Source of the DNA: SIG440 sp045591035
Lineage (GTDB): Bacteria; Bacillota; Clostridia; Monoglobales; Monoglobaceae
Assembly: GCA_045591035.1 (NCBI GenBank)
Contig: JAZNSG010000044.1
Coordinates: 1-35,386, forward strand
Direction: 5' to 3'
DNA: 35,386 bases
Under the pieces are notes generated by a model. It saw only the letters and a program-made list of their open reading frames with translations. It had not been told where the DNA came from and ran no database searches. The number at the start of each line of letters is the position of its first letter. The first letter of the stretch is position 1. Made by a program: the position numbers and the translations under genes. Positions 7,710 through 14,316 of this stretch are shown piece after piece.

Positions 7710-9370
7710 ACTGTTTCAAACACCAAAACATTGGTTTTATAATTATTCAATTTGCCGGTTGTTTTGAATTTTACTTTGAATTTTAATGAAATATCTTTGA
7801 GTTTTACGAAAAGTGTGTGATCTTCGCAAACAACAATGTACTCGGTGACCTGTTTCAAAATATGCTCTGCACTATCGACGTTGAACATCAGTGCCTTGTC
7901 AATTTCGTTAATCATTTCCTTTTTGGCGGTTATTAATATATCAGCGTCCTCTGATTTTTTAAGCTTCAGACGCAATTCACATGCTTCTTTTTCCAATTGT
8001 TCTCTTTTAAGTTTAAACTCATTGTCAGTTAATACGCTATCTAATCTCATATCAATAAGTTTTTGTTTTCTGTTTTCTATTCGGTCCAATTTGTTTTTAA
8101 TTGCGCCGGTGTGATTTTCTTCTGCACTTAGCATCTTTATGCTGTTTATGATTTCTGTTTTTATGGTATCTTTGTTTTCGAGCAAGGTTTCAAGTATAAA
8201 AAAAACAATGCTTCTCAGGCTTTTATCATTAACACAATGGGACATATGACATTCTTTGGTTCGGCAAGACGCTGACTTTGTGCGATTTATGCAATACCAG
8301 GCGTTTGATGTACCAACTTGCGTTTTTTTCTTTTTGTTTATAAATTTTTCGCCGCAGATACCACAAAAAATTTTGCCACTTGCCCAATATCTGTTGCTGT
8401 AGTTGCTGCTACTTTTTTTGTTTGTCGTGTGTCGGTCAAGTTCCATTTGTGTTGCGTTCCACGTTTCTCTTGACACTATTGCTATCTCAGGATGGTGGTC
8501 TTTTATGTAAATCATTTCTTCCTCGCCACGATTATAGCGTTTTTTATGGTCTAAATAGCTTTGAGTGTAGGTTTTTTTCTGACAAAGGTCTCCCACATAT
8601 TTTTCATTGCGTAACACTCTTAATATTTGAGTGCTACTCCAATCATTCTTATGCTTTGCTTTGCCATCCGGGTCATAAGGTTTGATGCCTTGTTCTTTGA
8701 GTTCTCTTGCGATAATGTGTGTGCCTTTGCCTTCGTTGAGATACTTGTGAAAAATCAACTTGACAATTTCTGCTTCATCTTCAACCAGATACAACTTACC
8801 CTCTTTAACTTGATATCCTAACAAATTGCGACCAAAGACAACACCTTTTTCCATCTGTCTTTTTTGTCCCCATTTTACGCGTTCTGATGTCTTTCTGCTT
8901 TCTTCCTGGGCAAGAGATGCCATAAGTGTCAGGCGTAGTTCTCCGTCTTTGTCAAGTGTATTGATGTTATCAAGCATAAAGTAAACCCCAACACCAATAT
9001 CTTTAAGTTTTCTTGTAATCTGTAGTGTGTCAACCGTATTTCTTGCGAAACGCGAAACCTCTTTTGTGATAATGAAATCAATTTTTCTGCTCACAGCATC
9101 ATCAATCATTGAGTTAAATCCGGTACGTTTTTGGGTGCTTGTGCCCGTAATACCATCGTCACTATAAACTTTAACTAACTGCCAATTTTCTTGACTGTCA
9201 ATAAACTCTGTAAAATATTTAACCTGACTTTCAAAAGAATTTACCTGGTCATCTTTATCTGTGCTAACTCTTGCGTACGCGGCTACACGAAACAATTCGG
9301 CGGTATTATTACTTATTGCACCGGCAAGACACCCTTGAACTCTTACACTATTTAGTAGAATATTTCTCAA
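7697..9370 (-). CDS. Large serine recombinase of the cotJC element
   Basis: Site-specific recombinase of 557 residues, expected to insert and excise the element by a 2-bp staggered exchange. The N-terminal catalytic domain has the nucleophile S36 in AYARVS with R34, followed by the arginine-rich motifs EVSRFARN and AQEESRKTSERV. A recombinase domain (about 190-290) precedes a zinc-ribbon with CGIC and later cysteines at about 350-385. A long coiled coil (about 410-490) and a C-terminal domain follow, the usual order for phage and skin-type integrases. The start is TTG, overlapping the upstream stop as TTGA and preceded by GAGAGGAG. No frameshift or missing catalytic residue is seen, so it should be active. 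Confidence 0.95.
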   Translation of the reverse strand: MRNILLNSVRVQGCLAGAISNNTAELFRVAAYARVSTDKDDQVNSFESQVKYFTEFIDSQENWQLVKVYSDDGITGTSTQKRTGFNSMIDDAVSRKIDFIITKEVSRFARNTVDTLQITRKLKDIGVGVYFMLDNINTLDKDGELRLTLMASLAQEESRKTSERVKWGQKRQMEKGVVFGRNLLGYQVKEGKLYLVEDEAEIVKLIFHKYLNEGKGTHIIARELKEQGIKPYDPDGKAKHKNDWSSTQILRVLRNEKYVGDLCQKKTYTQSYLDHKKRYNRGEEEMIYIKDHHPEIAIVSRETWNATQMELDRHTTNKKSSSNYSNRYWASGKIFCGICGEKFINKKKKTQVGTSNAWYCINRTKSASCRTKECHMSHCVNDKSLRSIVFFILETLLENKDTIKTEIINSIKMLSAEENHTGAIKNKLDRIENRKQKLIDMRLDSVLTDNEFKLKREQLEKEACELRLKLKKSEDADILITAKKEMINEIDKALMFNVDSAEHILKQVTEYIVVCEDHTLFVKLKDISLKFKVKFKTTGKLNNYKTNVLVFETVNEG

Positions 9371-9549
9371 CCTTTTGCTCCTCTCTTTGCTAATTTTTTG
9401 ACTTTTTCTTTTTCCATTAACAAAGATAGCTGTCCGTAGGTCAAAAGAGACTTATTGTATAATTCATTGTAAATGCCTAACTTTATACTAATTTCTAACT
9501 TTTTCTTTTCATTGTCGGGAATAACACAATTTTTTTTATAATCAATCAT
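9367..9549 (-). CDS. Small protein coupled to the recombinase (unknown)
   Basis: A 60-residue basic, mostly helical protein ending in KKLAKRGAKG. Its central part (IYNELYNKSLLTYGQLSLLMEK) resembles the short helical SHOCT-like segment found in small clostridial proteins beside serine recombinases; that similarity is by eye. Its stop codon overlaps the TTG start of the recombinase (TTGA), so the two should be co-translated. The location between attR and the recombinase makes it a candidate accessory or directionality factor, but nothing in the sequence proves this. The ribosome site is weak (GGTGA). Confidence 0.6.
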   Translation of the reverse strand: MIDYKKNCVIPDNEKKKLEISIKLGIYNELYNKSLLTYGQLSLLMEKEKVKKLAKRGAKG

Positions 9550-9603
9550 AATATCACCAATATACTAGTATGCTGTTACAGTTAATATAAGAACATATAA
9601 AGG

Positions 9604-9647
9604 TGCAATTACGTATATGATACAGGGACCGAAGAACTTGCGCATCT
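9604..9647. other. attR: right junction of the cotJC element
   Basis: The element half-site (9604-9624: TGCAAT at the outer end, GATACA next to the core) meets cotJC sequence at core GG 9625-9626. Choosing the next GG (9626-9627) would break the cotJC frame, which fixes the crossover. Confidence 0.72.
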
Positions 9648-10032
9648 TGAAATGGTTGGAACTCTTGTTCATCAACTTGCGAAGAATGCGACGACCGGTG
9701 AAATTGAGAACAGTCCTATGGCACCATATTTTATTGACCATAACAAAGGCGTTTATCCCGTTTCAGCAGCCGGAAATCCATTTTCTGCTGAGACCTTTTC
9801 AGTGACAGGTGACCCGATTGCTGACCTTGTTGAGGATTTGGCAGCAGAGCAAAAAGCTCGTGCCACTTATGACAATATTTTGAGGGTTTCAAATGACCCG
9901 GATGTAAATGATGTTATAAAATTCCTCCGTGAGCGTGAGGTTGTTCATTTCCAACGTTTTGGTGAAGCTCTTGATTCAATTCAGAATAAACCTGCAAGCA
10001 GAAACACTTTTTATATGGGAATGAAAAAGTAA
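9627..10032 (+). pseudogene. cotJC: cotJC, 3' part, downstream of the element
   Basis: The remaining 135 codons of cotJC, open and in frame. It begins with the codons for TEELAHLEM, the first metal-ligand helix of the Mn-catalase-like fold. The further ligand helices DLAAEQKARATYDN and REREVVHFQRF follow. It has no ribosome site of its own near the junction; the first in-frame ATG is at 9652 and lacks a Shine-Dalgarno sequence, so it is probably not translated alone. The absence of stops or frameshifts over 400 bp argues that the split gene is either recent or still under selection through excision. A strong terminator follows at 10041. Confidence 0.92.
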
Positions 10033-10040
10033 AAATCAGC

Positions 10041-10078
10041 CACCCGAAATACAAAGATTTGTATTTCGGGTGATTTTC
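10041..10078 (+). terminator. Terminator of the cotJ operon
   Basis: A 15-bp inverted repeat (CACCCGAAATACAAA at 10041-10055, TTTGTATTTCGGGTG at 10058-10072) followed by ATTTTCT. It lies just after the cotJC stop. Confidence 0.85.
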
Positions 10079-10120
10079 TAGCCGGTAATTACTAAAGGAT
10101 GAAAATATGGTTAAATATCC

Positions 10121-10149
10121 TTGACATAGGAATTAACCTAATATATAAT
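10121..10149 (+). promoter_or_regulatory. Consensus sigma-A promoter of the beta-helix gene
   Basis: TTGACA (10121-10126), a 17-bp spacer and TATAAT (10144-10149). An inverted repeat AGCAAATG/CATTTGCT at 10156-10181 covers the predicted start site and could be an operator. Confidence 0.85.
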
Positions 10150-10221
10150 ATTTTTAGCAAATGTGGGTGGATTCATTTGCTTGAGATAACGAAGAGATTT
10201 AAAATACCGGAGGGGAACATT

Positions 10222-11220
10222 ATGCAAAAAAATTTACTTTGCAGCACTAATGATTATACAGACCGAACTGCTGAGATTGAAGAGATACTTAACTCTTATG
10301 GCAGTTGTGTTCTTGAGGCAGGACTTTATGTGGTTCGAGGGGTTAAAATGCCTGACAGTACCATGCTAAGTGGTGCAGGGGCGGCTACAAAGATTTTGCT
10401 CCATCCTGATGTAGAGGATGGATTTACCGTTAAAATCGGTTCATATTGTACGGTAAAAAATCTTATGGTTATGGGCTCTGAAGAGCTGATTCCGCTGCCA
10501 AATCAGGTTGGAACACGCCATGGTTTGTTGTTTTCAGGAGATGCAGTGCCTGTGAATTGGAATAGTGAAATTGCGGATAGACAACCTCGAAACTCAATTG
10601 TCACTGAATGTTATGGATGGTCATTCACGGGGGGCGGAATTACATGCACAGACACAGGGTATTCCGTTCAGTGCTCACTTACAATTTCTAACTGCCATTT
10701 TTCAAATTGTGGTGCCGGCATCAATATTTCCCGTTTCAGTGAATTCCATAAGATTTCTAATGTTCTGAGTAATAAGTGCTTGTATGGATGTGTTAATAAT
10801 GGCGGGAATAATGTGTTTACGAACTGTGGATTTGACTCGAATGAGGTAGCCTTTATGATTGACAATTCAGAAGGACAGTCAAAAAATAACTCTCATGGTT
10901 CAGTTGTAGGCTGTACTATCAATCATTCCGGACGCGACAAGGGCATTGGGATTTTGTTGCTTGGTGCTAAAAATGGATATGTTTTCACCGGTTGTCAGAT
11001 GTTCTATTCAAAAATTGTGGTAGAGGATTCGATAGGAATTAACTTTAATTCTTTCTTATTTGGCCCAAATGCAGAAATTTCTGTTGAGGGTGGAGAGGCG
11101 ACGATGTTTACTGACTGTATGTTTCATAGTCAGCCCTTATCTGTCAAGGCTTCTGATAAGAATAAGGTGAAGTTTTTTAACTGCATCACTGTAGACGGCT
11201 TACCGGTAGAACCATTTTAA
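10222..11220 (+). CDS. Right-handed beta-helix (pectate-lyase-like) protein
   Basis: A 332-residue protein with no signal peptide. From about residue 50 it shows a run of short beta-strand turns of about 20-25 residues with small and Asn/Gly-rich corners (for example KNLMVMGS, LTISNCHFSNCGAGINIS, VFTNCGFDSNEVAFMIDN). This is the pattern of parallel beta-helix proteins that bind or cleave carbohydrates. No catalytic residues can be assigned. An upstream in-frame start at 10099 is rejected because the promoter lies inside that extension; the ATG at 10222 follows GGAGGGG. It faces the sugar operon regulator tail to tail, so a role with the same sugar is possible but inferred. Confidence 0.7.
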   Translation: MQKNLLCSTNDYTDRTAEIEEILNSYGSCVLEAGLYVVRGVKMPDSTMLSGAGAATKILLHPDVEDGFTVKIGSYCTVKNLMVMGSEELIPLPNQVGTRHGLLFSGDAVPVNWNSEIADRQPRNSIVTECYGWSFTGGGITCTDTGYSVQCSLTISNCHFSNCGAGINISRFSEFHKISNVLSNKCLYGCVNNGGNNVFTNCGFDSNEVAFMIDNSEGQSKNNSHGSVVGCTINHSGRDKGIGILLLGAKNGYVFTGCQMFYSKIVVEDSIGINFNSFLFGPNAEISVEGGEATMFTDCMFHSQPLSVKASDKNKVKFFNCITVDGLPVEPF

Positions 11221-11249
11221 CTAATAACTACAGGGATTAAAGCATACAA

Positions 11250-11275
11250 AAAAGGAGGGCAATTGCCCTCCTTTT
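11250..11275. terminator. Bidirectional terminator between beta-helix gene and lacI-type gene
   Basis: A perfect palindrome of AAAAGGAGGGC, AATT and its complement, with T-rich ends on both strands, between two converging genes. Confidence 0.9.
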
Positions 11276-11290
11276 GTTGGTTTAAATACG

Positions 11291-13492
11291 TTATTGGAAC
11301 TCTTGTTGAGTAAGTTTCAAGACATCTTCGGGCTCAATTTCCTTTTTGAAAGCTCGTTGCAGGTGTGTTGAAAGAGCTTCCTCAAGACTGTGGCCTATGT
11401 CATCATTGTTGGAAGACATAGTTTCAAGCTCTTTACCACGTAAAAGGGTGTGGCCTTTTTTTATTATGCTCATCCAAGGATAAATAGTGGATATTTCATC
11501 ATCATAAAACACAGATTTAAAAGGGCTTATTTGACCCAAAAGGGAACTGTGTAATGAAGTTCTTACGCTTAATTCCCACTGTAAAAACTGTGCGCTTTCT
11601 TCGATTTGTTTTGAATTGGCGTTTATGCCGAGAAGCCAGCCACCTATCAGCGCGGTGCTTCCGGGGATTCTGGCAAACTGGATTTTTTGGTCCGATGACC
11701 TGAGCTTATCTTGGAGATGCACGTTGTAGGTGGATATCATAGCGATATTTCCCTTTAAAAATTCCTGGACTTGTTCATCTTCAAGGAAATCTATGCAATC
11801 GGGATATGAATATTCATAGCTTTCGCAAAGGTTTTTAACTGCCTTAAGATTTGCAACGGAAACCAAATCCAAGCCGCTGCGCCCAAGAAACTGACCGTTA
11901 TAGGACCACTGTCTTGGCAGGAACTCAGCCATAATACCCTGTGGCTTTCTGCCCGTTATACAGGTTCCGTAATCTATAGGAGATTCTTTGTTGATAGATT
12001 TTGTGAAAAACCTTGCGATAAGATTAAATTCATTCCATGAACGGGGAACTGCAAGGGGGACACCATAATGCAGATAGAACTTTTTCTGGAGCAACGGGTC
12101 CTCAAACAAGTCGCTTCGGTATGCAAGTATCTGGTAGCCGGACAAAATAGGAAGGGAATAGAGGTCCGTGCCATCAGCCTCCGAAAGGATATAGTTACGC
12201 ACGTCGTGAACATATCGGGGCAGTATTTCTTCTAAGGGAAGAAGTCCATTCAACTTGCAAAAGATATTTTCTTGTTTCAGTTGCTCTAACCAGTGCATAT
12301 CAGCCATAATAATATCGTATTCACTGCTTTTATTTTTTGCATTATCAAGAATAATCTGTATCAAATCGAGCTGTGAAACTGCGGTTACTGAAATGTCTAT
12401 ACCACTGTTTGCGGTAAAGTCGCGGGAAAGCTTTTCGATAGCGTTACTTATATTTGATCTTAGAAGCAAAAGCTTCAGAGTTTTTTTCTGATTTGACGGG
12501 ACTGTAGCCTGGGGTTCTTGGGTAACAGCCTCGGGCATATCGGTCCGGTCATCTATTGTGATGTATTTTGTATCAAACGCTGCGGGGCGTTCGATATTTT
12601 CTAAAAGAAGGGTTGCGGCTTGCATACCGCAATATATGGCATCACGGGTCTGATAAGATAGGTTTGGTTCGCTGTGCCCATGCCAACTGTCTCCGGCAAG
12701 TACGACAACGGAGGTGTTTTCAATGCCCAGCAGACTTAAAACCTCCATGACAGTGTTCCCAAGCTGTGATGCAGACACAATCAAGCAATTTGGAATTTTT
12801 TCCGAATTATACATAAATTCCATCAACTCGGAAAATGCGTGTTCTTTTACCAGGTCTGTTTCAAACAAATAATAATTCTTCTGATTGGTGGATTTTAATC
12901 CGTCCTCATAGCCCTGGATACAATCTTCTTCAGACCCGAGGAATCTGTGACCTGTGATTAAACCCACTTCCTTTCCTTGGCTGACAAGTTTTTCGGTTAG
13001 TTTTCGGACAATTTTGTAGTTGTCAAAACGGACTACGTTAAATTCACTGTTCTTTGGGTAAAGGTCAGCAAAGACGACGGGAACAGCGGCACTTTTATAA
13101 TGCTCGACCAGTTCCTTATTAAAGTTTGAGGAGATTACAATAATACCACTTACGCTGAGCTGAAGAAGCGATTCAATCTCAAGATGCTCCTCGCTGGCGT
13201 TGTTGGCTATTTTCAGTATAGGCTGACATTTGTTTTCTTTTGCTATGCGGTATATTCCGTCAACAATTTGATTATAGTGTCCTGCAAGTGAACTTACAAT
13301 AACTCCTATAAAGCCAATTTTCTTTTTGCGCAGATTCATTGCAAGAAAATTTGGATGATAATCAAGCTCTTGCATAGCTTTTATAACTTTTTGATGAAGC
13401 TCTTCGGAAACAAAGACCTTTCCGTTTAAAATGTTGGACACTGTGGATACGGAAACACCTGCGGCCTTTGCCACATCCTTAATATTAGACAT
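11291..13492 (-). CDS. LacI-family regulator fused to a family-1 solute-binding domain
   Basis: A 733-residue fusion. Residues 1-60 form a LacI helix-turn-helix (IKDVAKAAGVSVSTVSNILN) with the hinge helix. Residues about 60-320 are the periplasmic-binding-like sensor typical of the family, which normally ends near 340. A further 395 residues (about 338-733) resemble an extracellular solute-binding protein: an N-terminal strand LKLLLL, then DIIMADMHWLEQL, LPILSGYQILAYRSDLF, PRSWNEFN and a late GGWLLGINANSK. There is no lipoprotein signal, so this domain is cytoplasmic and may be a second ligand sensor. It follows the isomerase/RpiB genes on the same strand and is likely their regulator. The start follows GGGGGAGA. 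Confidence 0.85.
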   Translation of the reverse strand: MSNIKDVAKAAGVSVSTVSNILNGKVFVSEELHQKVIKAMQELDYHPNFLAMNLRKKKIGFIGVIVSSLAGHYNQIVDGIYRIAKENKCQPILKIANNASEEHLEIESLLQLSVSGIIVISSNFNKELVEHYKSAAVPVVFADLYPKNSEFNVVRFDNYKIVRKLTEKLVSQGKEVGLITGHRFLGSEEDCIQGYEDGLKSTNQKNYYLFETDLVKEHAFSELMEFMYNSEKIPNCLIVSASQLGNTVMEVLSLLGIENTSVVVLAGDSWHGHSEPNLSYQTRDAIYCGMQAATLLLENIERPAAFDTKYITIDDRTDMPEAVTQEPQATVPSNQKKTLKLLLLRSNISNAIEKLSRDFTANSGIDISVTAVSQLDLIQIILDNAKNKSSEYDIIMADMHWLEQLKQENIFCKLNGLLPLEEILPRYVHDVRNYILSEADGTDLYSLPILSGYQILAYRSDLFEDPLLQKKFYLHYGVPLAVPRSWNEFNLIARFFTKSINKESPIDYGTCITGRKPQGIMAEFLPRQWSYNGQFLGRSGLDLVSVANLKAVKNLCESYEYSYPDCIDFLEDEQVQEFLKGNIAMISTYNVHLQDKLRSSDQKIQFARIPGSTALIGGWLLGINANSKQIEESAQFLQWELSVRTSLHSSLLGQISPFKSVFYDDEISTIYPWMSIIKKGHTLLRGKELETMSSNNDDIGHSLEEALSTHLQRAFKKEIEPEDVLKLTQQEFQ

Positions 13493-13507
13493 AAAATCTC
13501 CCCCTGA

Positions 13508-13528
13508 TTTTGTAACGGGTTATCAAAA
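13508..13528. promoter_or_regulatory. Operator-like inverted repeat upstream of the LacI-SBP gene
   Basis: An imperfect inverted repeat with arms TTTTGTAAC and GTTATCAAAA around GG, 16 bp before the regulator start. Its CGTTACAA motif recurs at the isomerase promoter region (17383-17390). Auto-regulation is inferred. Confidence 0.35.
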
Positions 13529-13568
13529 TAACATTCTTTAAAACGATTCATGAGATAAAGAAGGCATA

Positions 13569-13601
13569 CAAATACCCCAGAGGATTCCTCCAGGGTATTT
13601 G
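13569..13601. terminator. Hairpin between rpiB-like gene and regulator
   Basis: A stem CAAATACCC...GGGTATTTG with an inner GAGGA-TT-CCTC pairing. The T run lies on the plus side; the minus strand has a poor tail, so it may be a weak terminator or a processing hairpin that lowers regulator expression. Confidence 0.5.
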
Positions 13602-13614
13602 TTTTTAAGTAAAA

Positions 13615-14187
13615 TTATTCAGGCTTATCCATTAAAGAGAGGGGATAGTAACCCAATTCGTTAACTTTGAAGCCGTTTGCTTTATATTCTTCATAGTCAA
13701 AAGCATCAAGTTCGTCCATAGCGAGCTTGTGGAATTCATAGAAGTTTGGCCACCAGGTATAGTCACTTCCCAAGGATGCACCAAGGTAAGCATCTACGAT
13801 ATCTTTTGCCATCTGAGGTGCTACATAAAATGCGCCCATTGCCAAAACATTAACGCCATTACCTGTAATTGCACGGCGAGCTGCAGCAACACTTTCAACA
13901 ACACCTGCATGAACTCCGGGGCACTTACTTGCAGCGATATGGATACCCATACCTGTGCCACAGAAAATAAGAGCACGTTCAAACTCTTTTTCTGTGATCA
14001 TAGAACCTACACGAAGACCAACACGATGGAACATCAAATCGGGATTTTCAGGGTCGGTAGGATTTTGTACACCGATGTCTGTAACCTTCCAGCCTTTGCC
14101 TTCAAGGTATTCTTTTACAACATTTTTAAGAGGACAGCCAGCAAAGTCTGCAGCTACCAAAATCTCTTTATTTGCTATTGTTTTCAT
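13615..14187 (-). CDS. RpiB/LacA/LacB-family sugar-phosphate isomerase, divergent
   Basis: A 190-residue member of the ribose-5-phosphate isomerase B / galactose-6-phosphate isomerase family, which interconverts aldose and ketose phosphates. The catalytic cysteine C76 is present in FCGTGMGIHIAASK, and NVLAMGA follows as in the family. The usual ring-opening motif DHAG near the N-terminus is here DFAG (D14, F15), so the first histidine is replaced. The protein is about 40 residues longer than RpiB because of a C-terminal tail. Together these suggest an altered substrate. It is the third gene of the operon behind two isomerase-family genes; a hairpin lies in the 129-bp gap before it. Confidence 0.82.
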   Translation of the reverse strand: MKTIANKEILVAADFAGCPLKNVVKEYLEGKGWKVTDIGVQNPTDPENPDLMFHRVGLRVGSMITEKEFERALIFCGTGMGIHIAASKCPGVHAGVVESVAAARRAITGNGVNVLAMGAFYVAPQMAKDIVDAYLGASLGSDYTWWPNFYEFHKLAMDELDAFDYEEYKANGFKVNELGYYPLSLMDKPE

Positions 14188-14260
14188 AATTTGATTTCCT
14201 TTCTGTTATACATAACATAGATATTTCTGAATGTCTACTTCTGCATAGAAATTTAAAAGT

Positions 14261-14298
14261 ATAGGGAGGAGACAAACTGAAAGTTTCTCCCTCCCTAT
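14261..14298 (-). terminator. Hairpin between isomerase and rpiB-like genes
   Basis: A GC-rich stem (ATAGGGAGG with CCTCCCTAT, extended by GAGA/TCTC) followed on the minus strand by ACTTTTAAATTT. It could be a partial terminator that steps down expression. Confidence 0.5.
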
Positions 14299-14316
14299 GA
14301 TTTAAAGTGCTATAGA

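Larger units (their letters stand above)
2467..9626. mobile_element. 7.16-kb large-serine-recombinase element inserted in cotJC
   Basis: Both halves of cotJC flank this segment, and fusing them at the GG shared by 2465-2466 and 9625-9626 restores the frame exactly. Inside are, rightward, a zinc-ribbon membrane protein and an ABC-2 exporter (ATPase plus two permeases). Leftward from the right end are a small ORF and a 557-residue large serine recombinase. No phage structural, replication or conjugation genes are present, so it is not a complete prophage or ICE. The arrangement parallels skin-type elements that interrupt sporulation genes and are removed in the mother cell. Developmental excision is inferred, not shown. 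Confidence 0.88.

Noticed and set aside
9550..9626. Mother-cell (sigma-E or sigma-K) promoter for the recombinase
   Set aside because: CATACTAG resembles a -10 element, but no -35 match lies at the right distance. The recombinase promoter remains unassigned.
2467..9626. Complete prophage or conjugative element
   Set aside because: No capsid, tail, lysis, replication, relaxase or type IV secretion gene is present; only a recombinase and transport-type cargo.
10099..10221. N-terminal extension of the beta-helix protein
   Set aside because: A perfect sigma-A promoter and its start site lie within the extension; the ATG at 10222 has a strong ribosome site.
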